Below are positions 32,202 to 39,989 of a DNA stretch of 47,739 nucleotides, piece after piece. This DNA is from DASZJY01 sp036260255 (GTDB lineage: Bacteria; Actinomycetota; Acidimicrobiia; Acidimicrobiales; AC-14), in assembly GCA_036260255.1 (NCBI GenBank), contig DATAAF010000118.1, positions 1 through 47,739 on the forward strand. The letters run 5' to 3'. The notes beneath the pieces are model-generated. The model worked only from the letters and a program-made list of their open reading frames with translations. It was not told where the DNA came from and ran no database searches. The position numbers and the translations under genes were made by a program. Position 1 is the stretch's first letter, and every line of letters starts with the position of its first letter.

Positions 32202-33716
32202 CTAACAGGCGGGCTCGGTCGGCGCTCCCTTGGGCACGGGGGTCGGCGCCGGGGCGGGGTTCGGTGTGGCGCGACCCGGAGGGGGGGCAGCCGCGGGCGG
32301 TGGCGCCGCCGGCGGCGCGGCGGTCGCCCGCACACCGCTGAAGTCGCTGCCGAGCACGAGGGTCGCGTCGATCGTCCGCAGGGAGCCGTCCTCGCGCAGG
32401 GTCGCCCCCGCCTGGAGGTGGCGGGCCACCAGCTCGGCCTTGGCCCGCTGCCCGGTGGCATGGCGGATCAGCGTGCGGCGGTACCCGTAGTTGTCGGCGT
32501 CACCCTGGTCGGCGACATTGAAGCCGACGCCGGCGAGGGCCTCGGCGGCAGCCGCCGCCGCCCCGTCCGTGCCGCTGCCGTTGAGGACCCGCACCCGGAC
32601 CTGGCTGGGGCGGACGTCGGCGTCGGCGGGCCCGACGCCGTTGAGCCGGTCGATCGCCGCCTGGGCCTTCTGCCGGTCGAGCCGCAGGACCGACGCGCCC
32701 CCGATGGTGGCCGGCGTGGTGGGCAGGGTCTGCATGTCCACCGTCTCGGGGTCGAGCGAGCGGAAGCGACGGGCCACCCGGACGAGGTCGGAGGTGGACA
32801 TGCCCTCGTCGAGGGTGACGTCCTTCACACCGATGCCGATGATGCGGTTCAGCGTGAGCGGGTTGGTGAGGCCGGAGGAGACGGCCTTCTTCATCATGCG
32901 GCGGATGAAGTCCTGCTGCCGCTGGATGCGCCCGAGGTCGGCGGTGCCGTCCCGGCGCCAGCGGCCCGACTCGAAGTACTCGTAATTGCGGCTGCGCACC
33001 CACGCCAGGGCCTGGTCGCCGTCGAAGCGGATGCAGCCCGGATCCTTGATGTCGAGGCCGCTCATGGCGTCGCGAGCGGGGGCGGGCACGTACACCTTGA
33101 CGCCTCCGACGGTGTTCACGATGTCGCGGAAGCCGACGAAGTCGACCTCCATGTAGTGGTGGATCGGGATGTTCAGGTTGTCCTGGATCGTCTGGACCAG
33201 GCCCTGGGGGCCGCCGGCCGAGAACGAGGTGTTGATGCGGTCGGAGCGGTTCGTCCCGGCGATCCTCACGTAGAGGTCGCGCGGGATGGAGAGGATGGCC
33301 GCCTTCTTCTGCCGGGAGTCGACGTGCAGCACCATGATCGTGTCGCTGCGCTGGCCGCTGACCTGATCCTTGCCCGCCTGCTCGGCCAGGTCGCCGGTCA
33401 GCCGGCTGCGGCTGTCCGAGCCGACCAGGAGGACGTTCATCACCGAGCCGCGGTCCTCGTCGAGCGCCGGCAGCTGGACCCGGTTGATCTGGCCCAACCG
33501 CCACCGCAGGTACAGCCACCCGCCTGCGCCGGCGACGAGGAGCAGCACGAGGAAGCCGCTCGTCCCTACGAGGAGCCGCCTGCGCCAGTAGACGCGGGAT
33601 ACCCCGGCGGGCCGACGGGGCGGGCGCACAGTCGGCAGGCGGCGCGTCGGATCAGGCCGGAGGCCGCCGGGAGCTGACACCGGACCGAGGGTATCTGCCG
33701 AACCGGGGATCCTCAC
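32202..33716 (-). CDS. LytR-CpsA-Psr family glycopolymer ligase with LytR_C domain
   Basis: About 504 residues: cytoplasmic tail, one helix (RLLVGTSGFLVLLLVAGAGG), an LCP catalytic domain, and a C-terminal LytR_C-like domain (VRVRVLNGSGTDGAAA) followed by a Pro/Ala-rich tail ending EPAC. LCP motifs are NVLLVGSDSR, RSDTIMVLHVD, ILSIPRDLYVRI, RINTSFSAGG and EVDFVGFRDIVNTVGGV. LCP enzymes attach lipid-linked glycans to peptidoglycan; in mycobacteria Lcp1 (Rv3267), beside rmlD-wbbL-manB, attaches arabinogalactan. The start is unclear: GTG 33716 (VRIPGSAD) or GTG 33755, whose codon overlaps the divergent pabB start. Confidence 0.9.
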   Translation of the reverse strand: MRIPGSADTLGPVSAPGGLRPDPTRRLPTVRPPRRPAGVSRVYWRRRLLVGTSGFLVLLLVAGAGGWLYLRWRLGQINRVQLPALDEDRGSVMNVLLVGSDSRSRLTGDLAEQAGKDQVSGQRSDTIMVLHVDSRQKKAAILSIPRDLYVRIAGTNRSDRINTSFSAGGPQGLVQTIQDNLNIPIHHYMEVDFVGFRDIVNTVGGVKVYVPAPARDAMSGLDIKDPGCIRFDGDQALAWVRSRNYEYFESGRWRRDGTADLGRIQRQQDFIRRMMKKAVSSGLTNPLTLNRIIGIGVKDVTLDEGMSTSDLVRVARRFRSLDPETVDMQTLPTTPATIGGASVLRLDRQKAQAAIDRLNGVGPADADVRPSQVRVRVLNGSGTDGAAAAAAEALAGVGFNVADQGDADNYGYRRTLIRHATGQRAKAELVARHLQAGATLREDGSLRTIDATLVLGSDFSGVRATAAPPAAPPPAAAPPPGRATPNPAPAPTPVPKGAPTEPAC

Positions 33717-33749
33717 CGTCGCGGTCTGACCCCGGGCGGGCCGAGAACG

Positions 33750-34799
33750 GTGCACCCTAGGCTGGCCCTCGTGCCGCTCCCCGCCGACCTGGCCGTGGTC
33801 GGCGGCCGCCTCTTCACCGGGTTGGAGGAGCTCTCGGGCGACCTCGGCGTGCTCGACGCTCGGGGAACGTGGGTGGTGGTGCTGCCCTTCGACGGGCCGC
33901 CGCTGTGCGCCCGCTTCGGCACCGTCGAGCCCGCTCCCCGGGGGCCGGCGGGGGTAGCGCCGGCGTCCGGCTGGTCCGGCCCGGCGCCCTCGTCATGGAC
34001 GTCGAGCCTCGATCGGGAGGCGTACGTCAAGGCCGTCACCGTCGTCCGTGAGGCCATCGCCGCCGGCGACGTCTACCAGGTGAACGTCTGCCGGCGGCTC
34101 TCGGCACCCCTCCCAGGAGCGGTGGACGTGGCCGCCCTCGGTGCCGCCCTGGCGGCCGCCAACCCCGCCCCCCACGGCGCCCTCGTCCGCCTGCCCTCGG
34201 CGGGCGTGGCCGTCGCGTCGGCGTCCCCGGAGTGCTTCCTGCGCCGGCGCGGCCCGGTGGTCGAGTCCAGGCCGATCAAGGGGACGGCGCCGGTGGGCAG
34301 GGCGTTCACCGGCAAGGACCGGGCCGAGAACGTCATGATCGTCGATCTCGTCCGCAACGACCTCGGGCGGGTGTGCGAGTACGGGTCGGTGCAGGTGGCC
34401 GGCCTCTGCGTCGCCGAGCGCCACCCCGGCCTCGTCCACCTGGCGAGCACCGTCCGGGGGCGGCTGCGCCGGGGCGTCGGATGGGCGGGGCTGCTCGACG
34501 CGGCGTTCCCTCCGGGGTCGGTCACCGGCGCGCCGAAGCGCGCCGCCCTGGGGATGGTCACCGGCCTCGAGCCGGTGCGGCGCGGCCCCTACTGCGGGTC
34601 GATCGGCTGGGTCGACGCCGACAGACGTCTGGGCGAGCTCAACGTGGCGATCCGCACGTTCTGGGTGGAGGGGGGCGCCCTGCACCTGGGCACCGGTGCG
34701 GGGATCGTCTGGGAGTCCCGGCCCGACGCCGAGTGGGAGGAGACCGAGCTCAAGGCGCGCCGCCTGCTCGGCGTGGCGAGCCGGACGGTGGCGGCGTGA
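33750..34799 (+). CDS. pabB: Aminodeoxychorismate synthase component I (PabB-like)
   Basis: The 349-residue chorismate-binding enzyme makes 4-amino-4-deoxychorismate for folate. It has the core SLDREAYVKAVTVVREAIAAGDVYQVN, ASASPECFL, ESRPIKGTAPVGR, KDRAENVMIVDLVRNDLGRVCE, the FPPGSVTGAPKRAAL loop and GTGAGIVWESRPDAEWEET. The N-terminal domain is shorter than in E. coli PabB. GTG 33750 or GTG 33771 may be the start. Its TGA overlaps pabC's GTG by 4 bp. No PabA amidotransferase is in the window. Confidence 0.88.
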   Translation: MHPRLALVPLPADLAVVGGRLFTGLEELSGDLGVLDARGTWVVVLPFDGPPLCARFGTVEPAPRGPAGVAPASGWSGPAPSSWTSSLDREAYVKAVTVVREAIAAGDVYQVNVCRRLSAPLPGAVDVAALGAALAAANPAPHGALVRLPSAGVAVASASPECFLRRRGPVVESRPIKGTAPVGRAFTGKDRAENVMIVDLVRNDLGRVCEYGSVQVAGLCVAERHPGLVHLASTVRGRLRRGVGWAGLLDAAFPPGSVTGAPKRAALGMVTGLEPVRRGPYCGSIGWVDADRRLGELNVAIRTFWVEGGALHLGTGAGIVWESRPDAEWEETELKARRLLGVASRTVAA

Positions 34800-35620
34800 A
34801 CGTCGTCTGGATCGACGGCGAACTGCTGCCGGTGGAGCAGGCCCGGGTGTCGCCGTTCGACCACGCGGTGCTGACCGGGGACGGAGTCTTCGAGACGCTG
34901 CGGGTCTACCGCAGCATCCCCTTCGCCGCCGGCCGCCACCTCGACCGCCTCGACCGGTCCGCCGCCGGGTTGCGCTTGCCGCCGCCCGAGCGCGACCTCC
35001 TGCGCACGGTGATGGACGAGGTGGTCGCCGCCAACGGCCTGGTCGACGGCCGGCTCCGTATCACCATCACCGGGGGAGTCGGCTCGCTCGGCTCCGACCG
35101 GGCCGCCGTGCGGCCCACCGTGATCGTCGCGGTGGGGCCACCGACGGCCTGGCCGGCCGCGACCGACGTGGCCGTGGTGCCGTGGCCCCGCAACGAGCGG
35201 GGGGCGCTCGCGGGGCTGAAGACGGTGTCATACGGCGAGAACGTCGTCGCCCTCGCCCACGCCCAGGAGCGGGGCGCCGGCGAGGCGGTGTTCGGCAACC
35301 TGGTGGGGAACCTCTGCGAGGGCACCGGCACCAACGTGTTCGTGGGTCTCGGGGGCAGGCTGGTCACCCCGTCGTTGTCCTCCGGCTGCCTGGCCGGTGT
35401 CACCCGCGAGCTGCTGCTTGAGCTGGTCGACGTGGCCGAAGAGGACCTTCCCCTCTCCGCCCTCGCCGCCGCCGACGAGGCGTTCCTCACGTCGAGCACA
35501 CGCGAGGTGCAGCCCATCCGAGCGGTCGACGGCGAGCCGCTGGGGGCGGCGCCCGGCCCTCTGACGCAGGCGGCGTCGGCCGCCCTGGCCGACCTGGTGG
35601 AGCGCGACCTCGATCCCTGA
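34796..35620 (+). CDS. pabC: Aminodeoxychorismate lyase (PLP class IV)
   Basis: The 274-residue fold-type IV PLP enzyme releases p-aminobenzoate and pyruvate from aminodeoxychorismate. Signs: FDHAVLTGDGVFETLRVY, RHLDRLDRSA, the PLP-Lys in LKTVSYGENVVALAHAQERG, NLCEGTGTNVFV, and TPSLSSGCLAGVTRELLLEL. Branched-chain aminotransferases share the fold, but pairing with pabB favours the lyase. GTG 34796 overlaps the pabB stop. Confidence 0.9.
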   Translation: MNVVWIDGELLPVEQARVSPFDHAVLTGDGVFETLRVYRSIPFAAGRHLDRLDRSAAGLRLPPPERDLLRTVMDEVVAANGLVDGRLRITITGGVGSLGSDRAAVRPTVIVAVGPPTAWPAATDVAVVPWPRNERGALAGLKTVSYGENVVALAHAQERGAGEAVFGNLVGNLCEGTGTNVFVGLGGRLVTPSLSSGCLAGVTRELLLELVDVAEEDLPLSALAAADEAFLTSSTREVQPIRAVDGEPLGAAPGPLTQAASAALADLVERDLDP

Positions 35621-35688
35621 CCGGCGTGGTTCCGGCACGGGGGGGCCGGTGCGTGTGAGACTTGAACGGCGGAGACCAGGGAGGACGG

Positions 35689-36060
35689 ATGAGCGACCAG
35701 CCCGGGCAACCACCGGAGCGGCCGTCGAGCTGGGAACGCCCCGGCTCGCCGCCGCCCCCACCACCACCGCCCTACCAGCAGCCCCCGCCCGGGTACGCGC
35801 AGCAGTACGGGTACCCGGGATACTCGTCGTCGCCGGGCACCAACGGCTTCGCCATCGCTTCGATGGTCCTCGGGATCGTCTGGCTCTGGTGGATCGGGTC
35901 CGTCCTCGCCCTGGTGTTCGGCTACGTCGCCAAGAGCCAGATCCGCCAGACCGGCCAGAGCGGCTCGGGGATGGCCACCGCCGGCATCGTGCTGGGCTGG
36001 ATCGGTGTCGGCTTGCTGCTGCTGATCATCGTCCTCGGGGCGAGCGGCGCCCTGGACTAG
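35689..36060 (+). CDS. DUF4190 domain membrane protein
   Basis: The 123-residue protein has a Pro/Tyr/Gly-rich cytoplasmic or external tail (PPPPPPPYQQPPPGYAQQYG) and a DUF4190-type pair of helices: NGFAIASMVLGIVWLWW, then SVLALVFGYVAKSQIRQTG and MATAGIVLGWIGVGLLLL. Such proteins are frequent in actinobacteria and have no known activity. ATG 35689 is chosen because GGGAGG lies just upstream. It converges on the hemerythrin gene. Confidence 0.85.
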   Translation: MSDQPGQPPERPSSWERPGSPPPPPPPPYQQPPPGYAQQYGYPGYSSSPGTNGFAIASMVLGIVWLWWIGSVLALVFGYVAKSQIRQTGQSGSGMATAGIVLGWIGVGLLLLIIVLGASGALD

Positions 36061-36089
36061 AGGCGGCGGCGCGGCCCGCTGAGGTCGGC

Positions 36090-36776
36090 TCAGGCGGCGA
36101 CGTCGGCCCGGCGATCGAGCTGCACACCGCCGAAGGCGTCGTCGACGAGGCGCCGGAACTCGTCCCTCGTCGCCGCCCAGAACGCCTGCATCGGGGGCGG
36201 CACGGCGGCGACGAGGGCGTCCCGCGCTTCGGGCGGGAGGGCGTCGACGTTCCAGGGCACTATGAACCACAGGCCCGTCTTCCGCCCGCCGGCCACCGCC
36301 TGCTGGAAGACGGCGTCGTACTCGGCGGCCGTGAAGTGCTCGGAGAACAGGGGGAGCACCTCCCGGTTCTCCACCTCGAGGTGGCGGTCGAGCAGGTCGC
36401 GCAGGCCGACGGCCAGCTCGACAGCCTCGTCCTTGGCCGGGCCGAAAGGCACCTGCGGGTCGGCCAGGCGGGCGGCCACCCCGGTCCACCGAGCGAGGAT
36501 CTCGTCCATCGCCCGGTGGTCGGCGTCGAGGTCGTCGAGGACCTCGGCGACCGACGGCACCCTGGTCCAGAGACTGGGCAGGAAGAAGGCGTCCTCCACG
36601 TAGTGGTGGTCGTCGAGCTCGTAGGCGAAACCCCGCGCCCAGCGGGCCAAGGCCCGGACGCGCCCGCCGCGATCGCCCTCGGTGGCGTCCTGCACGGCAG
36701 CGGCATAGCGGACGGTGTCCACCCTCATCTGCCGGTGGATGGCGTAGTAGAGGGTGAGGTCGGGCTCCGAGTCCAT
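36090..36776 (-). CDS. Hemerythrin HHE-domain protein
   Basis: The 228-residue four-helix bundle has the HHE ligand pattern for a di-iron site: YYAIHRQM (H14), DDHHYVED (H57/H58, E61), DADHRAMDEIL (H87) and LLDRHLEVENREVLP (H132, E136). The family binds O2, NO or oxidants and acts in sensing, storage or iron repair. GTG/ATG choice is clear: ATG 36776 with AGGAG 6 nt upstream. It is divergent from a MarR gene 75 bp away and shares a palindrome-containing control region, so MarR control is likely. Confidence 0.88.
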   Translation of the reverse strand: MDSEPDLTLYYAIHRQMRVDTVRYAAAVQDATEGDRGGRVRALARWARGFAYELDDHHYVEDAFFLPSLWTRVPSVAEVLDDLDADHRAMDEILARWTGVAARLADPQVPFGPAKDEAVELAVGLRDLLDRHLEVENREVLPLFSEHFTAAEYDAVFQQAVAGGRKTGLWFIVPWNVDALPPEARDALVAAVPPPMQAFWAATRDEFRRLVDDAFGGVQLDRRADVAA

Positions 36777-36792
36777 CTACGTCTCCTCTCGA

Positions 36793-36814
36793 AAAGCTTT
36801 CGATAAAGCTTTAT
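36793..36814. promoter_or_regulatory. Tandem AAAGCTTT palindromes, probable MarR operator
   Basis: Two copies of AAAGCTTT (36793-36800 and 36805-36812) lie with centres 12 bp apart. The second extends to a perfect 12-bp palindrome ATAAAGCTTTAT (36803-36814). The AT-rich block is striking in GC-rich DNA and overlaps the hemerythrin -10 box, as expected for a dimeric MarR repressor. Confidence 0.65.
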
Positions 36815-36837
36815 ACTCCGGTATGATCCGTCGTCAA
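36810..36837 (-). promoter_or_regulatory. Promoter of the hemerythrin gene
   Basis: On the minus strand a -35 TTGACG (36832-36837) and a -10 TATAAA (36810-36815) are separated by 16 bp, each five of six matches to consensus. The start of transcription would fall within the first palindrome, 20-30 nt ahead of the Shine-Dalgarno. On the plus strand TATACT (36812-36817) or TATGAT (36822-36827) may serve marR. Confidence 0.65.
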
Positions 36838-36851
36838 GAGAGGAGCGCGGA

Positions 36852-37346
36852 ATGTCGAGCGATCTCTTGCAGCACCAGCTCGAGGGCTGGGAGACGGAGT
36901 TCCCCGGGAGCAACCGGCCGGCCAAGGGCGTCGTCCTGCGCATCCTGCGGTTGGCGCGCCTGCTCTCCGACGCCCTCTCCCGCAGCCTTCAGGAGGGCGG
37001 GGTGTCGCCGTCCGAGTGGTCGGTGCTCTTCACGATCCGCGCCGGCGGGTCTCCGTACGCCATGAGGCCGAGCGCCGTCAACCAGGTCGTCGGCATGTCC
37101 TCGGGTGGGCTCACGAACCTCGTGTCCGCCATGGAAGCCCGAGGCTTGGTCGAGCGACGCCCGAACCCCGAGGACAGCCGGAGCGTCCTGGTGGCCCTCA
37201 CCCGGCAGGGGCACGACGTCGTCGAGGCCGTCGCCCACGACCTGACCAGGCGGGAGGAGCGGCTCGTCGAGGCCCTCGGCGCGGCCGAGCAGCGACGACT
37301 GGCCGAAGCCCTGAGCACGCTGCTCGCCAGCCTCGAGAGGTCGTAG
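36852..37346 (+). CDS. MarR family transcriptional regulator
   Basis: The 164-residue winged-helix protein has an N-terminal dimerisation helix, SEWSVLFTIRAGG, the recognition region PSAVNQVVGMSSGGLTNLVSAMEARGLVERRPNPEDSRS (shown here only as the well-known wing: RRPNPEDSRSVLVALT) and a C-terminal helix pair. MarR proteins are dimers that release DNA on binding small molecules or on oxidation; this one has no Cys, so thiol sensing is unlikely. ATG 36852 has GAGGAG 6 nt upstream. It probably controls itself and the hemerythrin gene. Confidence 0.9.
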   Translation: MSSDLLQHQLEGWETEFPGSNRPAKGVVLRILRLARLLSDALSRSLQEGGVSPSEWSVLFTIRAGGSPYAMRPSAVNQVVGMSSGGLTNLVSAMEARGLVERRPNPEDSRSVLVALTRQGHDVVEAVAHDLTRREERLVEALGAAEQRRLAEALSTLLASLERS

Positions 37347-37376
37347 GGCGGCGTGTTCCTCTCGCTCGACTACGTG

Positions 37377-38204
37377 CTACCGGCGGGCGCTCGACGCCTT
37401 GCGCCCCTCTGGACCGGTCGAATCGAACGGGTCCGGCGAGGTGCGCACGTGGACGACGTCTCCGGCGGCGATCAGGCGGAGCTCGCCGCGGTGCTCGAGG
37501 ACGGCCAGGCGGCCGTCGGGCGCGATGTCGACCGCCTCGCCCTCGACGACCGCGTCGCCGGGCAGCGCGACCCGCACGTCCTCCCCGATGGTCACGCACC
37601 GCCGGCGGTAGTCGGCGAGGAGGGGGGTTTCGCTGCGGTAATGCTGTTGGAGCCGGACGAGGAACGCCTCGAGCACGCGTTCGCGCTCCACCGTCCGCCC
37701 CGCCACCGCGTCGGCCGCCACGATGGCCGGGTTCGGGTCGGCGTCCTCGACCGGCCAGGTGAGGTTGAGTCCCAGGCCGGCGACGACCGCCGGCGGCCCC
37801 CCGTCGGCGTCGGGGACCAGTTCGGTGAGGATGCCACCCAGCTTGGCGCCTCCGACCACGAGGTCGTTCGGCCACTTGAGGCCGGGAGCGAATCCGGCGG
37901 CGTCGAGGCAGGCGTCGGCGGCGGCCAGCCCGCAGGCGAGCGGGATCAAGGTCAGCGGGCCATCCTCCGGGCCCGGTCGCAAGACCACCGACACGAGCAG
38001 CGATGAGCCCGGCCGGGCCGTCCAGGCCCGCCCCCACCGGCCCCGCCCGGCGGTCTGGTGGTCGGCGACGACCACCACCCCTTCGGCCGCGCCACCGCGG
38101 ACGAGGTCGGCGGCTACGTCGTTGGTCGACCCCACCTCGCGGTAGCGGCGGACGTCGTCGAACCGGGTGGCGCCGGAGCCCTTCCTGGCGCCCTCGGCGG
38201 TCAT
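37377..38204 (-). CDS. birA: Biotin--[acetyl-CoA carboxylase] ligase
   Basis: The 275-residue class I (no DNA-binding domain) biotin protein ligase. Motifs: EVGSTNDVAADL, the biotinyl-AMP loop HQTAGRGRWGRAWT, SLLVSVVLRP, the catalytic KWPNDLVVGGAKLGGIL and VVAGLGLNLTWP; the C-terminal SH3-like part has GDAVVEGEAVDIAPDGRLAV. It loads biotin on carboxylase carriers such as AccA, encoded divergently with starts only 18 bp apart. The start is ATG 38204; the longer open frame upstream has no homology. Confidence 0.93.
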   Translation of the reverse strand: MTAEGARKGSGATRFDDVRRYREVGSTNDVAADLVRGGAAEGVVVVADHQTAGRGRWGRAWTARPGSSLLVSVVLRPGPEDGPLTLIPLACGLAAADACLDAAGFAPGLKWPNDLVVGGAKLGGILTELVPDADGGPPAVVAGLGLNLTWPVEDADPNPAIVAADAVAGRTVERERVLEAFLVRLQQHYRSETPLLADYRRRCVTIGEDVRVALPGDAVVEGEAVDIAPDGRLAVLEHRGELRLIAAGDVVHVRTSPDPFDSTGPEGRKASSARR

Positions 38205-38222
38205 GCCTGCACCATAGGGCCC

Positions 38223-39980
38223 GTGTTCGCCAAGGTGCTGGTGGCCAATCGCGGCGAGATCGCAGTCAGGGTCATGCGGACGTGCCGCGACCTCGGCGTG
38301 GCGACGGTCGCCGTCTACTCGGACCTCGACCGCCATGCCCTCCACGTCCGCATGGCCGACGAGGCCTGGGCGCTGGGCGGGCGGACGGCGGCCGAGAGCT
38401 ACCTCAACACCGAGGCCATCCTTGCCGTGGCCCGCCGCAGCGGCGCCGAGGCGCTGCACCCGGGGTACGGGTTCTTCTCCGAGAACGCCGATTTCGCCCG
38501 CGCCATCACCGACCTCGGCGTGGTGTTCGTGGGACCGCCGCCCGAGGCCATGGAGGTGATGGGGGACAAGATCACCTCGCGACTGGGAGCCATCGCCGCC
38601 GGCGTGCCCGTGGTGCCAGGCACATCGACGCCGGTCGGCGACGTCGACGAAGTGGTGGCGTTCGGGGACGAGCACGGCTGGCCGGTCGCCATCAAGGCGG
38701 CCTACGGCGGCGGCGGCCGGGGCATGCGGGTGGTGGACGACCCCGGCAACGCATCCGCCTGCCTCGACGCGGCGCGGCGGGAGAGCCACGCCTACTTCGG
38801 GCGGTCGGAGGTCTACCTCGAGCGGTACCTGGCATGGCCGCGCCACGTCGAGGTGCAGGTCTTCGCCGACGCCCACGGCAATGCGGTGTGGCTGGGCGAG
38901 CGGGACTGCTCGTGCCAGCGGCGGCACCAGAAGCTGGTCGAGGAGACGCCGTCGCCCGGGCTCCCCGACGGGGTCCGCCAGGCGCTGGGCGAGGCGGCGC
39001 TGGCGGTGTCACGCGGCTGCGGGTACGTGAACGCGGGAACGGTCGAGTTCCTGTACGAGGGCGGAGGGTTCTACTTCCTCGAGATGAACACCCGCCTCCA
39101 GGTCGAGCACCCGGTGACCGAGATGGTGTGCAGCATCGACATGGTGGCCGAGCAGCTCCGGGTCGCCGCCGGCGAGCGGCTGTCGTTCGACCAGGCGTCG
39201 ATCGAGCGGCGGGGCCACGCCATCGAGTGCCGGCTCAACGCCGAGGACCCGGCCGGGGGACGCTTCCTGCCCTCGCCCGGGACCATCGAGCGCGTCTTCT
39301 ACCCGGGTGGGCCGGGCGTCCGGGTGGACGCCGGCTACACCGCCGGCGACACGGTCAGCCAGCACTACGACAACCTGTTGGCCAAGATCCTGGCGTGGGG
39401 TCACGACCGCGAGGAGGCCCGCCGCCGGCTCGTGCGGGCGCTACGGGAGACGGTCGTCGAAGGGGTCGCCACCAACGCGGCCGCCCACCTCGCCATCCTC
39501 GAGCACCCCGACTTCGTCGCGGGTGCCCACTCCACCGCTTGGGTCGACGAGCGCCTGGATCTCTCCGGCATCGGCTCCGAGGTGGCGCCCGCTGGGCCCA
39601 CCGCAGGGGCGGCGGCCTCGCCGACGGAGCTGGACGTCGAGGTCGGCGGCCGCCGCTACCACGTCCGCGTGTGGGCGCCCGAGGAGGGGGCGCCGTCCCG
39701 CCGGGCGCCGGCGGCACCCACCGCCAGGGCTCGCCGCCACGGCCCCCCGGGCGGGGGGCCGGCGACACAGGGCGAGGTGCGGGTGCCCATGCAGGGCACG
39801 ATCGTGGAGGTGCTGGTCGCCGTCGGAGACGCCGTCGAGCCGGGCCAGTCCGTCTGCGTGCTCGAGGCCATGAAGATGGAGAACCTGGTCAGTGCCGACC
39901 GGGCGGGCACGGTGGCCGAGGTCCGGGTGTCGCCGGGCGACACCGTCAGCGCCGGCGAGGTCGTCGTCGTGATCGAGTAG
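38223..39980 (+). CDS. accA: Acyl-CoA carboxylase alpha subunit (biotin carboxylase plus BCCP)
   Basis: The 585-residue protein joins a biotin carboxylase (ATP-grasp) to a C-terminal biotin carrier. Landmarks: KVLVANRGEIAVRVMRT, LHPGYGFFSENADFA, IKAAYGGGGRGMRVV, ERDCSCQRRHQKLVEE, FLEMNTRLQVEHPVTE, and the biotinyl-Lys in VLEAMKMENL (K551). Length and layout are as in actinobacterial AccA3, which serves acetyl- and propionyl-CoA carboxylases with separate AccD subunits; none is in the window. GTG 38223 precedes the first strand. It converges on lpdA with a 2-bp gap. Confidence 0.94.
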   Translation: MFAKVLVANRGEIAVRVMRTCRDLGVATVAVYSDLDRHALHVRMADEAWALGGRTAAESYLNTEAILAVARRSGAEALHPGYGFFSENADFARAITDLGVVFVGPPPEAMEVMGDKITSRLGAIAAGVPVVPGTSTPVGDVDEVVAFGDEHGWPVAIKAAYGGGGRGMRVVDDPGNASACLDAARRESHAYFGRSEVYLERYLAWPRHVEVQVFADAHGNAVWLGERDCSCQRRHQKLVEETPSPGLPDGVRQALGEAALAVSRGCGYVNAGTVEFLYEGGGFYFLEMNTRLQVEHPVTEMVCSIDMVAEQLRVAAGERLSFDQASIERRGHAIECRLNAEDPAGGRFLPSPGTIERVFYPGGPGVRVDAGYTAGDTVSQHYDNLLAKILAWGHDREEARRRLVRALRETVVEGVATNAAAHLAILEHPDFVAGAHSTAWVDERLDLSGIGSEVAPAGPTAGAAASPTELDVEVGGRRYHVRVWAPEEGAPSRRAPAAPTARARRHGPPGGGPATQGEVRVPMQGTIVEVLVAVGDAVEPGQSVCVLEAMKMENLVSADRAGTVAEVRVSPGDTVSAGEVVVVIE

Positions 39981-39989
39981 CGCTACTCG
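39974..39989. repeat. 16-bp perfect palindrome holding both stop codons of accA and lpdA
   Basis: CGAGTAGCGCTACTCG reads the same on both strands. It supplies GAG-TAG to accA on the plus strand and to lpdA on the minus strand. As a hairpin it could end both transcripts, though no T-tract follows on either side. Confidence 0.75.
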
